Source: an uncultured Desulfobacter sp.
Lineage (GTDB): Bacteria; Desulfobacterota; Desulfobacteria; Desulfobacterales; Desulfobacteraceae
DNA: 64,000 nucleotides
NCBI RefSeq assembly: GCF_963666145.1
Contig: NZ_OY762614.1
Span: 5,198,501-5,262,500, forward strand
Direction of reading: 5' to 3'
Shown here: piece after piece, positions 8,989-17,951 of the stretch
How positions within the stretch are numbered: the stretch's first letter is position 1
Layout: each line of letters opens with the position of its first letter
Notes under the pieces: generated by a model
Seen by the model: the letters and a program-made list of their open reading frames with translations, nothing else
The model's database searches: none
What the model was told of the DNA's origin: nothing
Program-made: the position numbers and the translations under genes

Positions 8989-10400
8989 TTATATTCCTGA
9001 CAGCTGCTTAATGGTTTGGATGGATCGGGGAGGAATCAGCCTGGGAACGCATCTGAATATTTCGTCCAGCGTGGTTATGCCGTCAGCAGCCTTGGACAGG
9101 GCATCCTCCATCAAGGTTACCAGATTGGTGGTTTCCAGACTGATTTTTCTGCCGCAAGGTCTCTTCATAGGTCAGATTGATGTTGGGGTTGATGGAACAC
9201 TGGGTAATCCCCTCCATGACAAATTCCACCGGATCTTCTGCTGTAATGATACTGATTTCAGGCTGTTTAATGTGTTTGATGGAGGAATACAGGGTCGTGG
9301 TCTTGCCCGGATCCCGTGGGGCCGGTAATGATCAATACGCCTGAAGGGACGCCGAGCACATCGCGAAGATACCGGGTAAGCATCTTTGGCGACATGCCGA
9401 TCTCTTCTATGGGGATAATCTGGTCAATGCGGTTAAGAATCCTGAGCACCACCTTTTCCCCGAATACCGCTGCATAGAATGAGGCCCTCAGATCGTAAAC
9501 ATTGCCTTTGTGCTCAAAGCTCAACCGGCCGTCCTGGTGTTTTCTTTTTTCTGCAATATCGGCTTTGGCAAGTACTTTAATCCGGGCTGTGACCATGGCT
9601 GTGGATTCAGGCGGCAGCTCCCGGTGAAAGACAAGTATTCCGTCAATTCTGAATTTGACCTGGAGCCTGTCCTTAAGGGGTTCGATATGAATATCCGACG
9701 CGCCGGCCACGATCGCGGCAGAAATAATGGTATCCACGATACCCATCGCCGTGTTTTCATCCATGAGCTTGTCGGATTTGCGCCCGGACACCAGGTGATG
9801 TAGTAGGCGGTCTATGGATCCGGGGGAGGAGATGGCTATCTCTATTTTGTCCCCGTATAGTTTCTTAGCGCTGTTAATGCTGGATTGATTAAAGGGGTCG
9901 GCAAAGGCAACAATGACGCGGTCCTCCTCTTTACGGACCGGAAGGAAGTTGTTGGAATGGCACCATTTCATTGGGGCCTGATCTATAAGCTCCGAATCCA
10001 GTTCTTCCACGGACAGGTTGACAAAGGGAAAACCTAATTGGACCGACAGCACCTCAAGAAAATCATGCTCGCTCATGAACTGGTGATCTATAATGATTTG
10101 GCCGAGCTGTTTTCCGCGTTCTCTGGATTGGATATCCAGCGCTGCTTTGAGTTTTTCCGGGGTCAAATGCCCGAATTCAACCAGAAGATCACCGATCCTC
10201 AACGAGAGCTGGTCCGAGCGCAGTATCTTTTTAAGCTGGCTGTCCGTTATGTAATTAAGATCTTTTAGGACTTTGATGATAGTTGTTTCAGAAGAGAGTT
10301 TTGATTTAACCCGCTCGACAATTTTTGCCTTTTCCGGGGTAAGAAAACCGTCATCAACCAGCGCCGCGATAATTTTATTTTGAATTGGATTGTTTTGCAT
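8989..10400 (-). pseudogene. PilB/GspE-type ATPase, frameshifted and internally deleted
   Basis: Ancestrally an assembly ATPase of type IV pili or type II secretion. The open part (9267-10400, 377 residues) has two tandem MshEN-type repeats (RIGDLLVEFGHLTPEKLKAA near residue 70 and a second near 105) and the start of the ATPase core. Reading goes out of frame inside Walker A (GPTGSG, then QDHD) because of one extra G in the CCC at 9306-9308. Dropping it restores SGKTTTLYSSIKHIK and runs on to TYEETLR. About 170 residues normally found there (Walker B, Asp and His boxes) are then missing near 9140-9155. The family's C-terminal end (TLMEDALSKAADGITTLDE) resumes in another frame and stops at 8989. 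The motor is dead unless the assembly is wrong; the N-terminal domain may survive. Confidence 0.85.
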
Positions 10401-10483
10401 TGTTTTTTTATTCTCGCTTGGAAACTAATCTATTTATATCATAACATGATTTGGAATCAAAGCGTGTGATGACTGCAATGTCT

Positions 10484-12250
10484 TTAAAGCCTGGTTGTCT
10501 TATCCCAAAGCCATTGCCGGACCGGGGGGGCAAGACCTGGTGCAAGGCGATCATAAACCGAGTGGTGATATTCGTTGATCCAGCTGATCTCTTGGGGGCT
10601 GAGCATGGCTTTATCAATAAGATTGCGCTCAAAATGGCAGAGGGTCATGTTTTCAAATTTTAAAAATTTGCCGAACTGTGTTTCCTGGTCCTCAATGACA
10701 AGCACCATGTTTTCAAGCCGGATGCCGTATTGACCTTCCCGGTAGAGGCCCGGTTCATTGGTCAACAGCATGCCGGGTCTAAGGGCGATATCCAGGGGCA
10801 GTGAGCTTAAACGCGCCGGGCCTTCGTGAACGCAAAGGAAAAATCCCACGCCGTGGCCTGTGCCGTGACCGAAATCCAGTCCCTGTTGCCATAGATGCCT
10901 GCGGGCCATGGCATCAATCTGGTACCCTCTGGCGGTGGCGGGAAATCGTGCCGTTGCCACGGCGATATGGGCCTTGAGCACTATGGTGTAATCCTGTATC
11001 TCCTGACGTGTCGGTGATCCTAAATGCACGGTGCGTGTGATGTCCGTGGTACCGGTCAGGTAATTGCCGCCGGAGTCGGTCAGAAACATGCCGTCAGGGC
11101 TCAGGGTCAGATCCGTACCTGGTCCGGCACTGTAATGGCAGATGGCTGAATGTTCCTTGAACGCCATGATCGAATCAAAGGAGGGATGGACAAAGGCCTC
11201 CTGATCTTTGCGAAAATTTAAAAGCTGTTCTGCTGTCGACATTTCCGTTTTGGGGACATCGCTTGTGCCAAGCCAGTGCAGAAAGTTGACCACAGCCAGG
11301 CCGTCTTTGACCGCTGTTTCGCGAATATGAGAAATTTCAGTTTTATTTTTCAGGCATTTAAACATGACCGACGGGTTTGAACCCTCAATGATCTGCGCAC
11401 GCGTCTCAATGGCCTGGTAAATAAAATCTGAAATTCGTTCGGGGTCAACAAGTACTTTAGACGTCTCATTCAGGAGACCCACTGTTTCATAAAATGCCTC
11501 GTAATCAAACACGGTAACGCCATCGGCTTCAAGGGCAGCTTCAAGCGATTTACCGACTTTGACGGAATCCATGAACAAGCTGATTTTATCAGCGGTGATC
11601 AAGGCAAAGGCTATATTCACCGGGTTAGATTGAATATCTTTCCCCCGGAGATTAAAGGTCCAGGAAATGTCATCCAAGGCCGCCAGCACATGGCAGTCGG
11701 CGTTGCAGTCTGCCATTTTTTTGCGGATACGTGAAAATTTTTCGGACCGGGTTTCTCCGGCATAAACTGTGTCCAGTGCAAAGGCCGGGGTCTGGGGTTT
11801 AGGCGGCCGATCCTGCCAGAGATCTGAAATCAGATCCATGGTCGTGTCCAGCACAATGCCCGTTTGTGCCAATTTCTTTTTGAGCTTACCGGCCTGGGCC
11901 GCGGACATCATTTTTCCATCCAGGGCAACCCGGTCGGTGTTGGACAAGGTCCGGCTCAGCCATGAGTCAAAGTGGGGCACATCGGTATCTCCTTGTCTGA
12001 AAAGCTCAAACTCGTCCAACTGGGCTGAAGCCTGGATCCAATAGCGAAAATCGGTCCACATACAGGCCTTGGTTTTTGTCACCACCGCCGTACCGGCGGA
12101 GCCTGAAAATCTGGTGAGCCATTTCAAGGTCTGCCAGTGTTCGGCCAGGTATTCGCTTTGATGGGGATCTGCATTGGGAATGATCACCGCACTGACCCCG
12201 GCTTCATCCATTTTTTGTCTCAGCCGCCTAAGTTTATCGAGTGTATTCAC
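10484..12250 (-). CDS. Xaa-Pro aminopeptidase (M24B)
   Basis: A cytoplasmic metallopeptidase expected to remove an N-terminal residue next to proline. It has the long three-domain form (about 588 residues): two creatinase-like N-terminal domains and a C-terminal pita-bread catalytic domain. Metal ligands are visible in DSGGNYLTGTTDITRT (two Asp), HGTGHGVGFF (His), LLTNEPGLY (Glu) and YGIRLENMV (Glu). I chose the GTG at 12250, which follows AAAGGA by 6 bases. A longer reading from GTG at 12265 would overlap the livF stop and bury that ribosome site. It sits directly after the liv genes and probably shares their transcript, which fits a role in peptide and amino-acid use. Confidence 0.93.
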   Translation of the reverse strand: MNTLDKLRRLRQKMDEAGVSAVIIPNADPHQSEYLAEHWQTLKWLTRFSGSAGTAVVTKTKACMWTDFRYWIQASAQLDEFELFRQGDTDVPHFDSWLSRTLSNTDRVALDGKMMSAAQAGKLKKKLAQTGIVLDTTMDLISDLWQDRPPKPQTPAFALDTVYAGETRSEKFSRIRKKMADCNADCHVLAALDDISWTFNLRGKDIQSNPVNIAFALITADKISLFMDSVKVGKSLEAALEADGVTVFDYEAFYETVGLLNETSKVLVDPERISDFIYQAIETRAQIIEGSNPSVMFKCLKNKTEISHIRETAVKDGLAVVNFLHWLGTSDVPKTEMSTAEQLLNFRKDQEAFVHPSFDSIMAFKEHSAICHYSAGPGTDLTLSPDGMFLTDSGGNYLTGTTDITRTVHLGSPTRQEIQDYTIVLKAHIAVATARFPATARGYQIDAMARRHLWQQGLDFGHGTGHGVGFFLCVHEGPARLSSLPLDIALRPGMLLTNEPGLYREGQYGIRLENMVLVIEDQETQFGKFLKFENMTLCHFERNLIDKAMLSPQEISWINEYHHSVYDRLAPGLAPPVRQWLWDKTTRL

Positions 12251-12264
12251 GTTTTTTCCTTTCA

Positions 12265-12972
12265 CTACATGCCAAGATATGCTTTTTTGACCGCTTCGTT
12301 GGCCAGAAGTTTGTCTCCTGAGTCGGTCATGGTGATGGTGCCTGTCTCCATAACATATCCCCGGTCCGCCACCTTCAGGGCCAGGTTGGCGTTTTGTTCC
12401 ACTAAAAATATGGTGGTTTTATATTCCTGATTGATTTTTTTTATAATATTGAAAATCCGTTTGGTGATGATGGGGGCAAGCCCAAGGGAGGGTTCATCAA
12501 GCAGCAGCAGTTTTGGCTTGGTCATGATGGCCCGGGAGATGGCAAGCATTTGCTGTTCGCCGCCGCTTAGGGTGCCGCCCTGCTGATTTCTCCGGTCCGC
12601 CAGAATGGGGAAGAACTCAAAAACATTTTCCAAATCTTTTTTAATTTGACGCTTATCTTTCCTAAGAAAGGTCCCCATATCCAGGTTTTCCATGACCGTC
12701 AGATAGGGAAAAATTCGGCGTCCTTCGGGCACCTGGCTGATGCCCAAGGCCGCAATCCGGTCAGCCGGCATGCCGGTGATATCCTGACCCTGGAATTCAA
12801 TGGTGCCGCTTGCGGCTGGCACTACCCCGCACAGGGTCATCAGGGTGGTGGATTTTCCGGCACCATTGGCCCCGATCAGGGTGATGATCTCACCCGCCTG
12901 GACATCCATGCTGATATTTTTCAGGGCCTGGATTTTCCCGTAATAGGTATCTACATGTTTGATCTTAAGCAT
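12265..12972 (-). CDS. livF: branched-chain amino acid ABC transporter ATPase
   Basis: The smaller of the two cytoplasmic ATPases of a LIV-type importer. The 235-residue protein has Walker A GANGAGKST near residue 35, the ABC signature LSGGEQQ near 135, Walker B LLLLDEPSLGLAP near 155 and an EQNANLALKVADR segment typical of LivF. The start overlaps livG by 8 bases and has an AGGAGA-like site within livG. It is the last transporter gene of the liv operon. It powers uptake of branched-chain or other hydrophobic amino acids. Confidence 0.95.
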   Translation of the reverse strand: MLKIKHVDTYYGKIQALKNISMDVQAGEIITLIGANGAGKSTTLMTLCGVVPAASGTIEFQGQDITGMPADRIAALGISQVPEGRRIFPYLTVMENLDMGTFLRKDKRQIKKDLENVFEFFPILADRRNQQGGTLSGGEQQMLAISRAIMTKPKLLLLDEPSLGLAPIITKRIFNIIKKINQEYKTTIFLVEQNANLALKVADRGYVMETGTITMTDSGDKLLANEAVKKAYLGM

Positions 12973-13762
12973 TTATCTCTTCTCCCAGGTAGGCCTTGAT
13001 AACCGCCGGATTATTCAGGACCCGGTCCGGGGTGCCTTCACCGATTTTTTTCCCGTAATCCACCACAAAAATGTTTTCCGACAGGGTCATGACCAGTTTC
13101 ATGTCGTGTTCGATCAAAAGGATGGAGATTTTTTCTTCGTCCCTTAACTTTAAAATCAATTCGTTCAGGGCCTCGGTCTCTTTGGGGTTCATGCCGGCGG
13201 CAGGTTCGTCCAAAAGAAGCAGGAACGGATCTGTGGCCATGGCCCTGGCAATTTCCAGACGACGCTGGGCACCGTAAGGCAGGTTCAGCGCCAATTCATC
13301 CACATAGGCTTCAAGGCCGATTTTTTTTAATATTTCGTAGCTTTTATCCACGATAAACTGCTCTTCGGCCCGGGTGGAAGGCCCCCTGAAAATGGCGCCA
13401 AGAATACCGGCCTTTGTAACGGGATAACATCCGATCATGACATTTTCCAGCACCGTCATTGAGGCAAACAACCGGATATTTTGAAAGGTCCGGGCCAGGC
13501 CCTTGCGGGTCACCAGGTTGGGTTTGAGCCCGTTGATGCGTTCCTTGGTGGAATCATCTGCGTTGGGCCGGATAAAAATATCTCCCTGGGTGGGGGTGTA
13601 AATCCCTGTGATACAGTTGAAAAAGGTTGTTTTTCCAGCGCCGTTGGGGCCGATCAGTGCGGCAATTTCCCCCTGGTTGATGGTCAGGTCCAGGCTGTTG
13701 ATGGCCCGTAACCCACCGAAATCCATGGTCATATTTTTAACTTCCAGAATTGGTTTGTTCAT
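12965..13762 (-). CDS. livG: branched-chain amino acid ABC transporter ATPase
   Basis: The larger ATPase subunit of the LIV-type importer (265 residues). It shows Walker A GPNGAGKTT near residue 39, a LivG-type insertion between Walker A and the signature, a variant signature LPYGAQRRLEIARAMA near 160, and Walker B LLLLDEPAAGMNPKE. The Q-loop and the switch His (LLIEHDMKLVM) are intact. It lies 2 bases after livM and overlaps livF. Substrate preference within amino acids cannot be told from the ATPase. Confidence 0.95.
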   Translation of the reverse strand: MNKPILEVKNMTMDFGGLRAINSLDLTINQGEIAALIGPNGAGKTTFFNCITGIYTPTQGDIFIRPNADDSTKERINGLKPNLVTRKGLARTFQNIRLFASMTVLENVMIGCYPVTKAGILGAIFRGPSTRAEEQFIVDKSYEILKKIGLEAYVDELALNLPYGAQRRLEIARAMATDPFLLLLDEPAAGMNPKETEALNELILKLRDEEKISILLIEHDMKLVMTLSENIFVVDYGKKIGEGTPDRVLNNPAVIKAYLGEEINA

Positions 13763-13764
13763 AT

Positions 13765-14982
13765 CTATTGCTCTGTGGTGTGTTCGTGTTTTTTATAGTG
13801 GTAGGTCTTTCTGACGTTTTCAATCAGTCCGCCAGGTTTAAACACCATCATCAGCACCAGAACGGCGCCGAAAACAATCATCCGGTATTCAGATACGGCA
13901 CGAAGGTATTCCGGCAGCAAGATTAGCATCAACGCACCGCAAATGACACCGGCAATGGAGCCCATGCCGCCCAGTACCACCGTACATAAAATGATCACCG
14001 ATTCCCAGATCGTGAAACAGGCCGGATTGATGAATGTGGTTTTGGCGGCAAACACAACGCCGGCCATGCCGGCCCAGGTGGCGCCCAGGGCAAAGGCTCG
14101 CAGTTTGGTTCCGGCCTTGTCAATGCCCATGGCCTGGCAGGCAATTTCATCATCTTTCAGGGCAATCCAGGCCCGTCCGATCCGGGAGTTCTGCAGCCGG
14201 TTGATCACAAAGATGGTAAAAATAACCAGGGCCACCATGATATAATAGAGGTAGATGAAGTTCTGCTGGAATGTCAGATCAATGCCGAACAGGCCGGGTT
14301 TGGGAATATTGGCAATGCCGCTGGGGCCCTTGGAAAAAGTATTCCAGTTTTCAAGGACCAAACGAATGATTTCTCCAAATCCTAAGGTCACAATGGCCAG
14401 ATAGTCGCCTCTTAGACGAAGCACGGGATATCCCAGGATGATCCCCATGACGGCACCCAGAAGTCCTCCCAGGGGCAGTACCATCCAGAAGGTCATGCCG
14501 AAATGCAGATTCAAAAGAGCATAGGCATAGGCACCTACTGCAAAAAAAGCCACATATCCCAGATCCAGAAGGCCGGCCAGTCCGATAACGATGTTCAGTC
14601 CCAACCCCAGCATCACATAAATCAATGCTGAGATCATGATGGTGGTCTGGTACATGGAAAAGGTGTAGGGAAACGCCAGGGTGGCAATGATCAACAAAAC
14701 CATTGCGGGTATAAAGAAGCGTTTTTCGCCCAGACGTTTTCTGACGACAGACAGTTTTTTGTCCTGGGCGATTTTACCTGTATTTTTTTCTTTGCGTTTG
14801 AGCAGGTAGCGCCACAGGGCGGACAGGAAAAAAAAGGCAATGCCGATAAAGGCCATATTCCACCAGCGCCACTCAATGGTTTTGGTTACAGTATTGACTT
14901 TGATCACCATGATCGGAAAGGTCAGGAACATAAACCAGACCGCTGCAATGGTGGAATGTTTGAGTTCTTGTAACAGATTCAT
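13765..14982 (-). CDS. livM: branched-chain amino acid ABC transporter permease
   Basis: A 405-residue integral membrane permease, one half of the LivHM pore. The N-terminal 110 residues are an extra region with two hydrophobic helices and a charged Lys/Arg-rich stretch, as in other long LivM proteins. The core has the permease motif GLGLNIVIGLAGLLDLGYVAFFAVGAYAYALL near residue 125, the LRGDYLAIVTLGFGEIIRL segment and the ATPase-contact loop near RNSRIGRAWIALKDDE. It lies between livH (16 bases upstream) and livG. The assignment is firm. Confidence 0.94.
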   Translation of the reverse strand: MNLLQELKHSTIAAVWFMFLTFPIMVIKVNTVTKTIEWRWWNMAFIGIAFFFLSALWRYLLKRKEKNTGKIAQDKKLSVVRKRLGEKRFFIPAMVLLIIATLAFPYTFSMYQTTIMISALIYVMLGLGLNIVIGLAGLLDLGYVAFFAVGAYAYALLNLHFGMTFWMVLPLGGLLGAVMGIILGYPVLRLRGDYLAIVTLGFGEIIRLVLENWNTFSKGPSGIANIPKPGLFGIDLTFQQNFIYLYYIMVALVIFTIFVINRLQNSRIGRAWIALKDDEIACQAMGIDKAGTKLRAFALGATWAGMAGVVFAAKTTFINPACFTIWESVIILCTVVLGGMGSIAGVICGALMLILLPEYLRAVSEYRMIVFGAVLVLMMVFKPGGLIENVRKTYHYKKHEHTTEQ

Positions 14983-14998
14983 AATTTCGATCTTTAAT

Positions 14999-15907
14999 TT
15001 AGACTTTTTTGGTTTCCGCCCGGCCCAGTATTCCGGATGGCCTGAAAATCAGGATCAGAACCAGGAATAAAAAGGCAAATACATCTTCATAATCACTGGA
15101 GATGTAACCGGTGAAAAAACTCTCCGTCCATCCCAGGACAAGGGACCCTAACACCGCGCCCGGAATACTGCCGATACCGCCTAACACGGCTGCCACAAAG
15201 GCCTTGATGCCGGCAATGAACCCCATGTAAAAATTAATCTGACCGATGTGCGACGCAATGAGCATGCCACCGATGGCCGCTGTACCGGATCCGATGATAA
15301 AGGTTACGGAGATGACCCGGTTGACATTGACCCCGAGCAGCATGGCCATGGTCTTATCCTGGGAGGTGGCCCGCATGGCTTTGCCGATGGGGGTGAACTT
15401 GATCAGAACGGTCAATGCGATCATGACAATCACCGTGGTGACGATAATGGCAAGTTCAGGGGCGGACATGATGTGGGCATAGGGTTCCCAGAATTCAAAA
15501 TCGGGAATCAGGCTGGGAAAGGGCAGAAAATCCGAAGTCTGGGCAAGCAGTACATAATTTTGCAAAAATAATGACATACCGATGGCACTGATCAGTGCGG
15601 ACAGGCGCGGCGCCTTGCGCAGGGGCTTGTAGGCAATTTTTTCCATGGTATATCCGTAGCAGCAGGCATAAAACACAGCTGCCGCTGCAGCAATCAGCGA
15701 GACGGCCAGAGCCGGAAAGCCTGACATGGTCAAAACTGTGGAGATGATCAGCGCGGTAAAGGCACCGATCATATATATTTCACCATGGGCAAAGTTAATC
15801 AGCTCAATGATGCCGTAGACCATGGTGTAGCCCAGGGCAATCAAGGCATAGATACTGCCCCGGGTCAATCCGCCCAGGAACAGTTTTAAAAAAAATTCAT
15901 AATCCAT
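14999..15907 (-). CDS. livH: branched-chain amino acid ABC transporter permease
   Basis: The second pore-forming permease of the LIV importer (about 302 residues, multi-helix). The opening GLTRGSIYALIALGYTMVYGIIELINFAHGEIYMIG is diagnostic of LivH, and TPIGKAMRATSQDKTMA near residue 190 is the loop that docks the ATPase. I chose ATG at 15907 because an AGG lies 7 bases upstream; the longer reading would need a TTG at 15913. It follows livK after a terminator-like hairpin, so its level is probably lower than that of the binding protein. Confidence 0.94.
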   Translation of the reverse strand: MDYEFFLKLFLGGLTRGSIYALIALGYTMVYGIIELINFAHGEIYMIGAFTALIISTVLTMSGFPALAVSLIAAAAAVFYACCYGYTMEKIAYKPLRKAPRLSALISAIGMSLFLQNYVLLAQTSDFLPFPSLIPDFEFWEPYAHIMSAPELAIIVTTVIVMIALTVLIKFTPIGKAMRATSQDKTMAMLLGVNVNRVISVTFIIGSGTAAIGGMLIASHIGQINFYMGFIAGIKAFVAAVLGGIGSIPGAVLGSLVLGWTESFFTGYISSDYEDVFAFLFLVLILIFRPSGILGRAETKKV

Positions 15908-15949
15908 GTGCAACCTGTTTTTTCAATGGAAATAGAAAGGCTGGTGTCC

Positions 15950-15990
15950 GAAAAAAGACAAGGGGCAGGCATCTGATGCCGCCCCTTTTT
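15950..15990 (-). terminator. attenuator-like hairpin between livK and livH
   Basis: A GC-rich stem (GGGGC and GGCATC arms against GATGCC and GCCCC, 15959-15990) is followed on the minus strand by TGTCTTTTTTC. It lies in the 115-base gap after the livK stop and before livH. A partial terminator here would make the periplasmic binding protein more abundant than the membrane parts. Confidence 0.75.
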
Positions 15991-16028
15991 GTATTACATC
16001 ATTTCGGTTGATTGGCCTTACTTGATCA

Positions 16029-17150
16029 TTACTTTTCTTCAACAAACTGGCCATTGACCACTTTGTATACGGAAAAACCGATACCTGTGGCATCACCATT
16101 TTCGTCAAAGCGGATTTTGCCCAAGGGTGTTTCAACATATTCAGTTCTCAGCGCCTGGACCACCTTGTCGTAGTCCGTAGATCCCGCTTTTTCAATGGCG
16201 TTGAGCAGGGCCTGGGTCGCTGCATACGCCGCGTCAAAAAAAGCGCCCGGATCAGAACCGAATTCTTTCTGGTGTTCTTCTTTTGCCGTCTTTGCCATGG
16301 GATTGCCCGAAATATCCATGGGACCTGTGGCATACACCCCTTCAGCATACTTACCGGCAACCTTGATAAAGGTATCATCCTTGACACCGTCAGCACCCAT
16401 GAACAGGGTGTCCATTCTTTGTTTTCTCATTAGGGTAACAATTTTGGAGGCTTCAGGATGGTAACCGCCCCAGACAACCAGGTCGGGTTTGGCTTTTTCC
16501 ACTTTGGTGACAATGGCAGAATAGTCCACGGCACCCGGGGTGACCCCTTCAAACAGCAGAATGTTTACACCGGCTTCCTTAAAGTATTTTTGGGCAAGTT
16601 CGGCCTGGCCTTTGCCGTAATCTCCTTTATCGTGGAGGATGACGACATTTTTAACCTTAAGGGTTTGGGTGGCGAATTGGACCTGGAGCTGGGCCTGTTT
16701 GGCATCATGGGGGATGGTTCTGAAAAAATTAGGATACTCTCCGGACAACGTCAGATCCGGATTTGTGGCGGACGGAGACATGGTAACGATTTTGGCGTCT
16801 TTGTAAATGCCCAGGGCCGCCTTGGTTGCCCCGGAGCAGATATGGCCCATCACAACGTCTACACCTTCTGAAACCAGCTTCATAGCCGTGTTACCGGCTA
16901 TTTCGGGTTTACACGCATCGTCTTCAATGAAAAGTTCCACCTGGCGGCCTAAAATACCGCCGTTGGCATTGATTTTTTCGACCACCAGCTTGGCGGCATT
17001 CACTGACGGGAGTCCATAGGATGCAAGGTCACCTGAATGGGCACCGGCAACCCCGAGTTTTATTGGCCGGGCCTCTGCTTTTTGGGTTCCAAAGGTAAGG
17101 GTCAGGCAAACAGTCAATAGACTACCCATTGCAAACAAAAATTTTTTCAT
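16029..17150 (-). CDS. livK: branched-chain amino acid ABC transporter substrate-binding protein
   Basis: The periplasmic receptor of the LIV importer, about 373 residues. An export signal (MKKFLFAMGSLLTVCLTLTF, cleavage likely near AEA-RPI) is followed by the type I periplasmic-binding fold beginning IKLGVAGAHSGDLASYGLPS. Typical segments include INANGGILGRQVELFIEDDACKP, and a conserved Cys pair is likely. I chose the start at 17150 with GGAAAG upstream; the open frame extends further, to 17240, but that would put 30 charged residues in front of the signal peptide. It is the first gene of the operon, behind a strong promoter. Confidence 0.95.
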   Translation of the reverse strand: MKKFLFAMGSLLTVCLTLTFGTQKAEARPIKLGVAGAHSGDLASYGLPSVNAAKLVVEKINANGGILGRQVELFIEDDACKPEIAGNTAMKLVSEGVDVVMGHICSGATKAALGIYKDAKIVTMSPSATNPDLTLSGEYPNFFRTIPHDAKQAQLQVQFATQTLKVKNVVILHDKGDYGKGQAELAQKYFKEAGVNILLFEGVTPGAVDYSAIVTKVEKAKPDLVVWGGYHPEASKIVTLMRKQRMDTLFMGADGVKDDTFIKVAGKYAEGVYATGPMDISGNPMAKTAKEEHQKEFGSDPGAFFDAAYAATQALLNAIEKAGSTDYDKVVQALRTEYVETPLGKIRFDENGDATGIGFSVYKVVNGQFVEEK

Positions 17151-17196
17151 CTTTTCTTTCCTTTTTTGCGTTAAGTTAAATCTTACCACGCTCTTT

Positions 17197-17224
17197 ATTA
17201 TAATGGTATCAATAGCACTGTCAA
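17197..17224 (-). promoter_or_regulatory. sigma-70 promoter of the liv operon
   Basis: On the minus strand, consensus TTGACA (17224-17219) and TATAAT (17202-17197) are 16 bases apart. The leader to livK is about 40 bases. Both hexamers are perfect, so this is probably a strong promoter. Confidence 0.75.
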
Positions 17225-17310
17225 TTTCATATATACGCACTCAATTTAATGGTTTGTTTCTTTTTCGGATACGTTCGATTTTTATGAGATCCGGTTGGCC
17301 CATGGCCGTT

Positions 17311-17364
17311 AAAAAGAATATCCCGGTGCCGCTAAAAAGGAACTTCTTAGCGGCACCGGGATAT
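17311..17364 (-). terminator. rho-independent terminator of the small acidic protein gene
   Basis: A perfect 18-bp stem (17318-17335 pairing with 17347-17364, GC-rich core) with an 11-base loop is followed on the minus strand by TCTTTTT. It lies 36 bases after the stop of the 61-residue gene and separates it from the liv promoter. Confidence 0.9.
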
Positions 17365-17399
17365 CAGAAAGAAGAATTTTCAGAAAAGAGAGTAGGAAA

Positions 17400-17585
17400 T
17401 TAGGCCTGTTCTTTGATTTCCGCTTCGGATTGGATACCGGAATCTAATTGATGAGTGCCCTGCAAGCTGAAGTTTGCGTCTGAACCGATTTCGCCGGTTA
17501 ACTTAAAACTTAGAATCTCATCGTCGATGATTCTAAGAAAATCAAAAAGGTCACTTTTTACCTGGGTTTCAGTTGCTTCAATCAT
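17400..17585 (-). CDS. small acidic protein of unknown function
   Basis: A 61-residue protein that I do not recognise. It is strongly acidic (many Glu and Asp, few Lys) with no Cys and no membrane helix, so a small soluble protein is expected. It has one amphipathic stretch (VKSDLFDFLRIIDDEILSFK, residues 9-28). It looks like a real gene because GGGAGAAAGG lies 4-5 bases before the ATG, a promoter-like pair lies about 90 bases upstream, and a perfect terminator lies just after the stop. It is a one-gene unit between the liv operon and a divergent VOC gene. Confidence 0.7.
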   Translation of the reverse strand: MIEATETQVKSDLFDFLRIIDDEILSFKLTGEIGSDANFSLQGTHQLDSGIQSEAEIKEQA

Positions 17586-17951
17586 TTGCCTTTCTCCCTG
17601 TGTAAATCTTTTTTGGTTAGAGGAAATTGATTATCCTTTTGTATTTTTTCCTCTTTCACACATATGCGAGATATAATATCAACGGCAGACAGGGTAAATC
17701 AATCGGGGAATCCCTGATTTTTGATGACTTTTTTACGAAATTTCACTAAATATTGAGCGAAAATAGATACTTTTTTTCCCTGAGCCTCTCTGCGGACGAC
17801 CCCTGGGGTAGTATTTTTAACCGCTCTCAAATTTAAATATGGTCGACAGAACTTGTGTGGCGAGCCATTTAAATTTATAGTATAGACGTTTATATTTCCT
17901 ATCAACCCATCCAAAGGGAGATAATTTAATTTTACTGGGGAGAAAAAAGTT
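17586..17951. other. divergent intergenic region
   Basis: 366 bases between the small acidic protein gene (minus) and the VOC gene (plus). It holds a promoter-like pair for the former and, just before the VOC gene, a GGGGAGAAAA ribosome site. A 71-codon open frame on the minus strand (17699-17914) has no ribosome site or family likeness and is not called. Confidence 0.6.
17673..17702 (-). promoter_or_regulatory. possible promoter of the small acidic protein gene
   Basis: On the minus strand TTGATT (17702-17697) and TATTAT (17678-17673) lie 18 bases apart, about 90 bases before the start codon at 17585. Confidence 0.45.

Noticed and set aside
17699..17914. 71-codon minus frame as a gene
   Set aside because: No ribosome site, no family likeness, and it lies on top of a likely promoter region.
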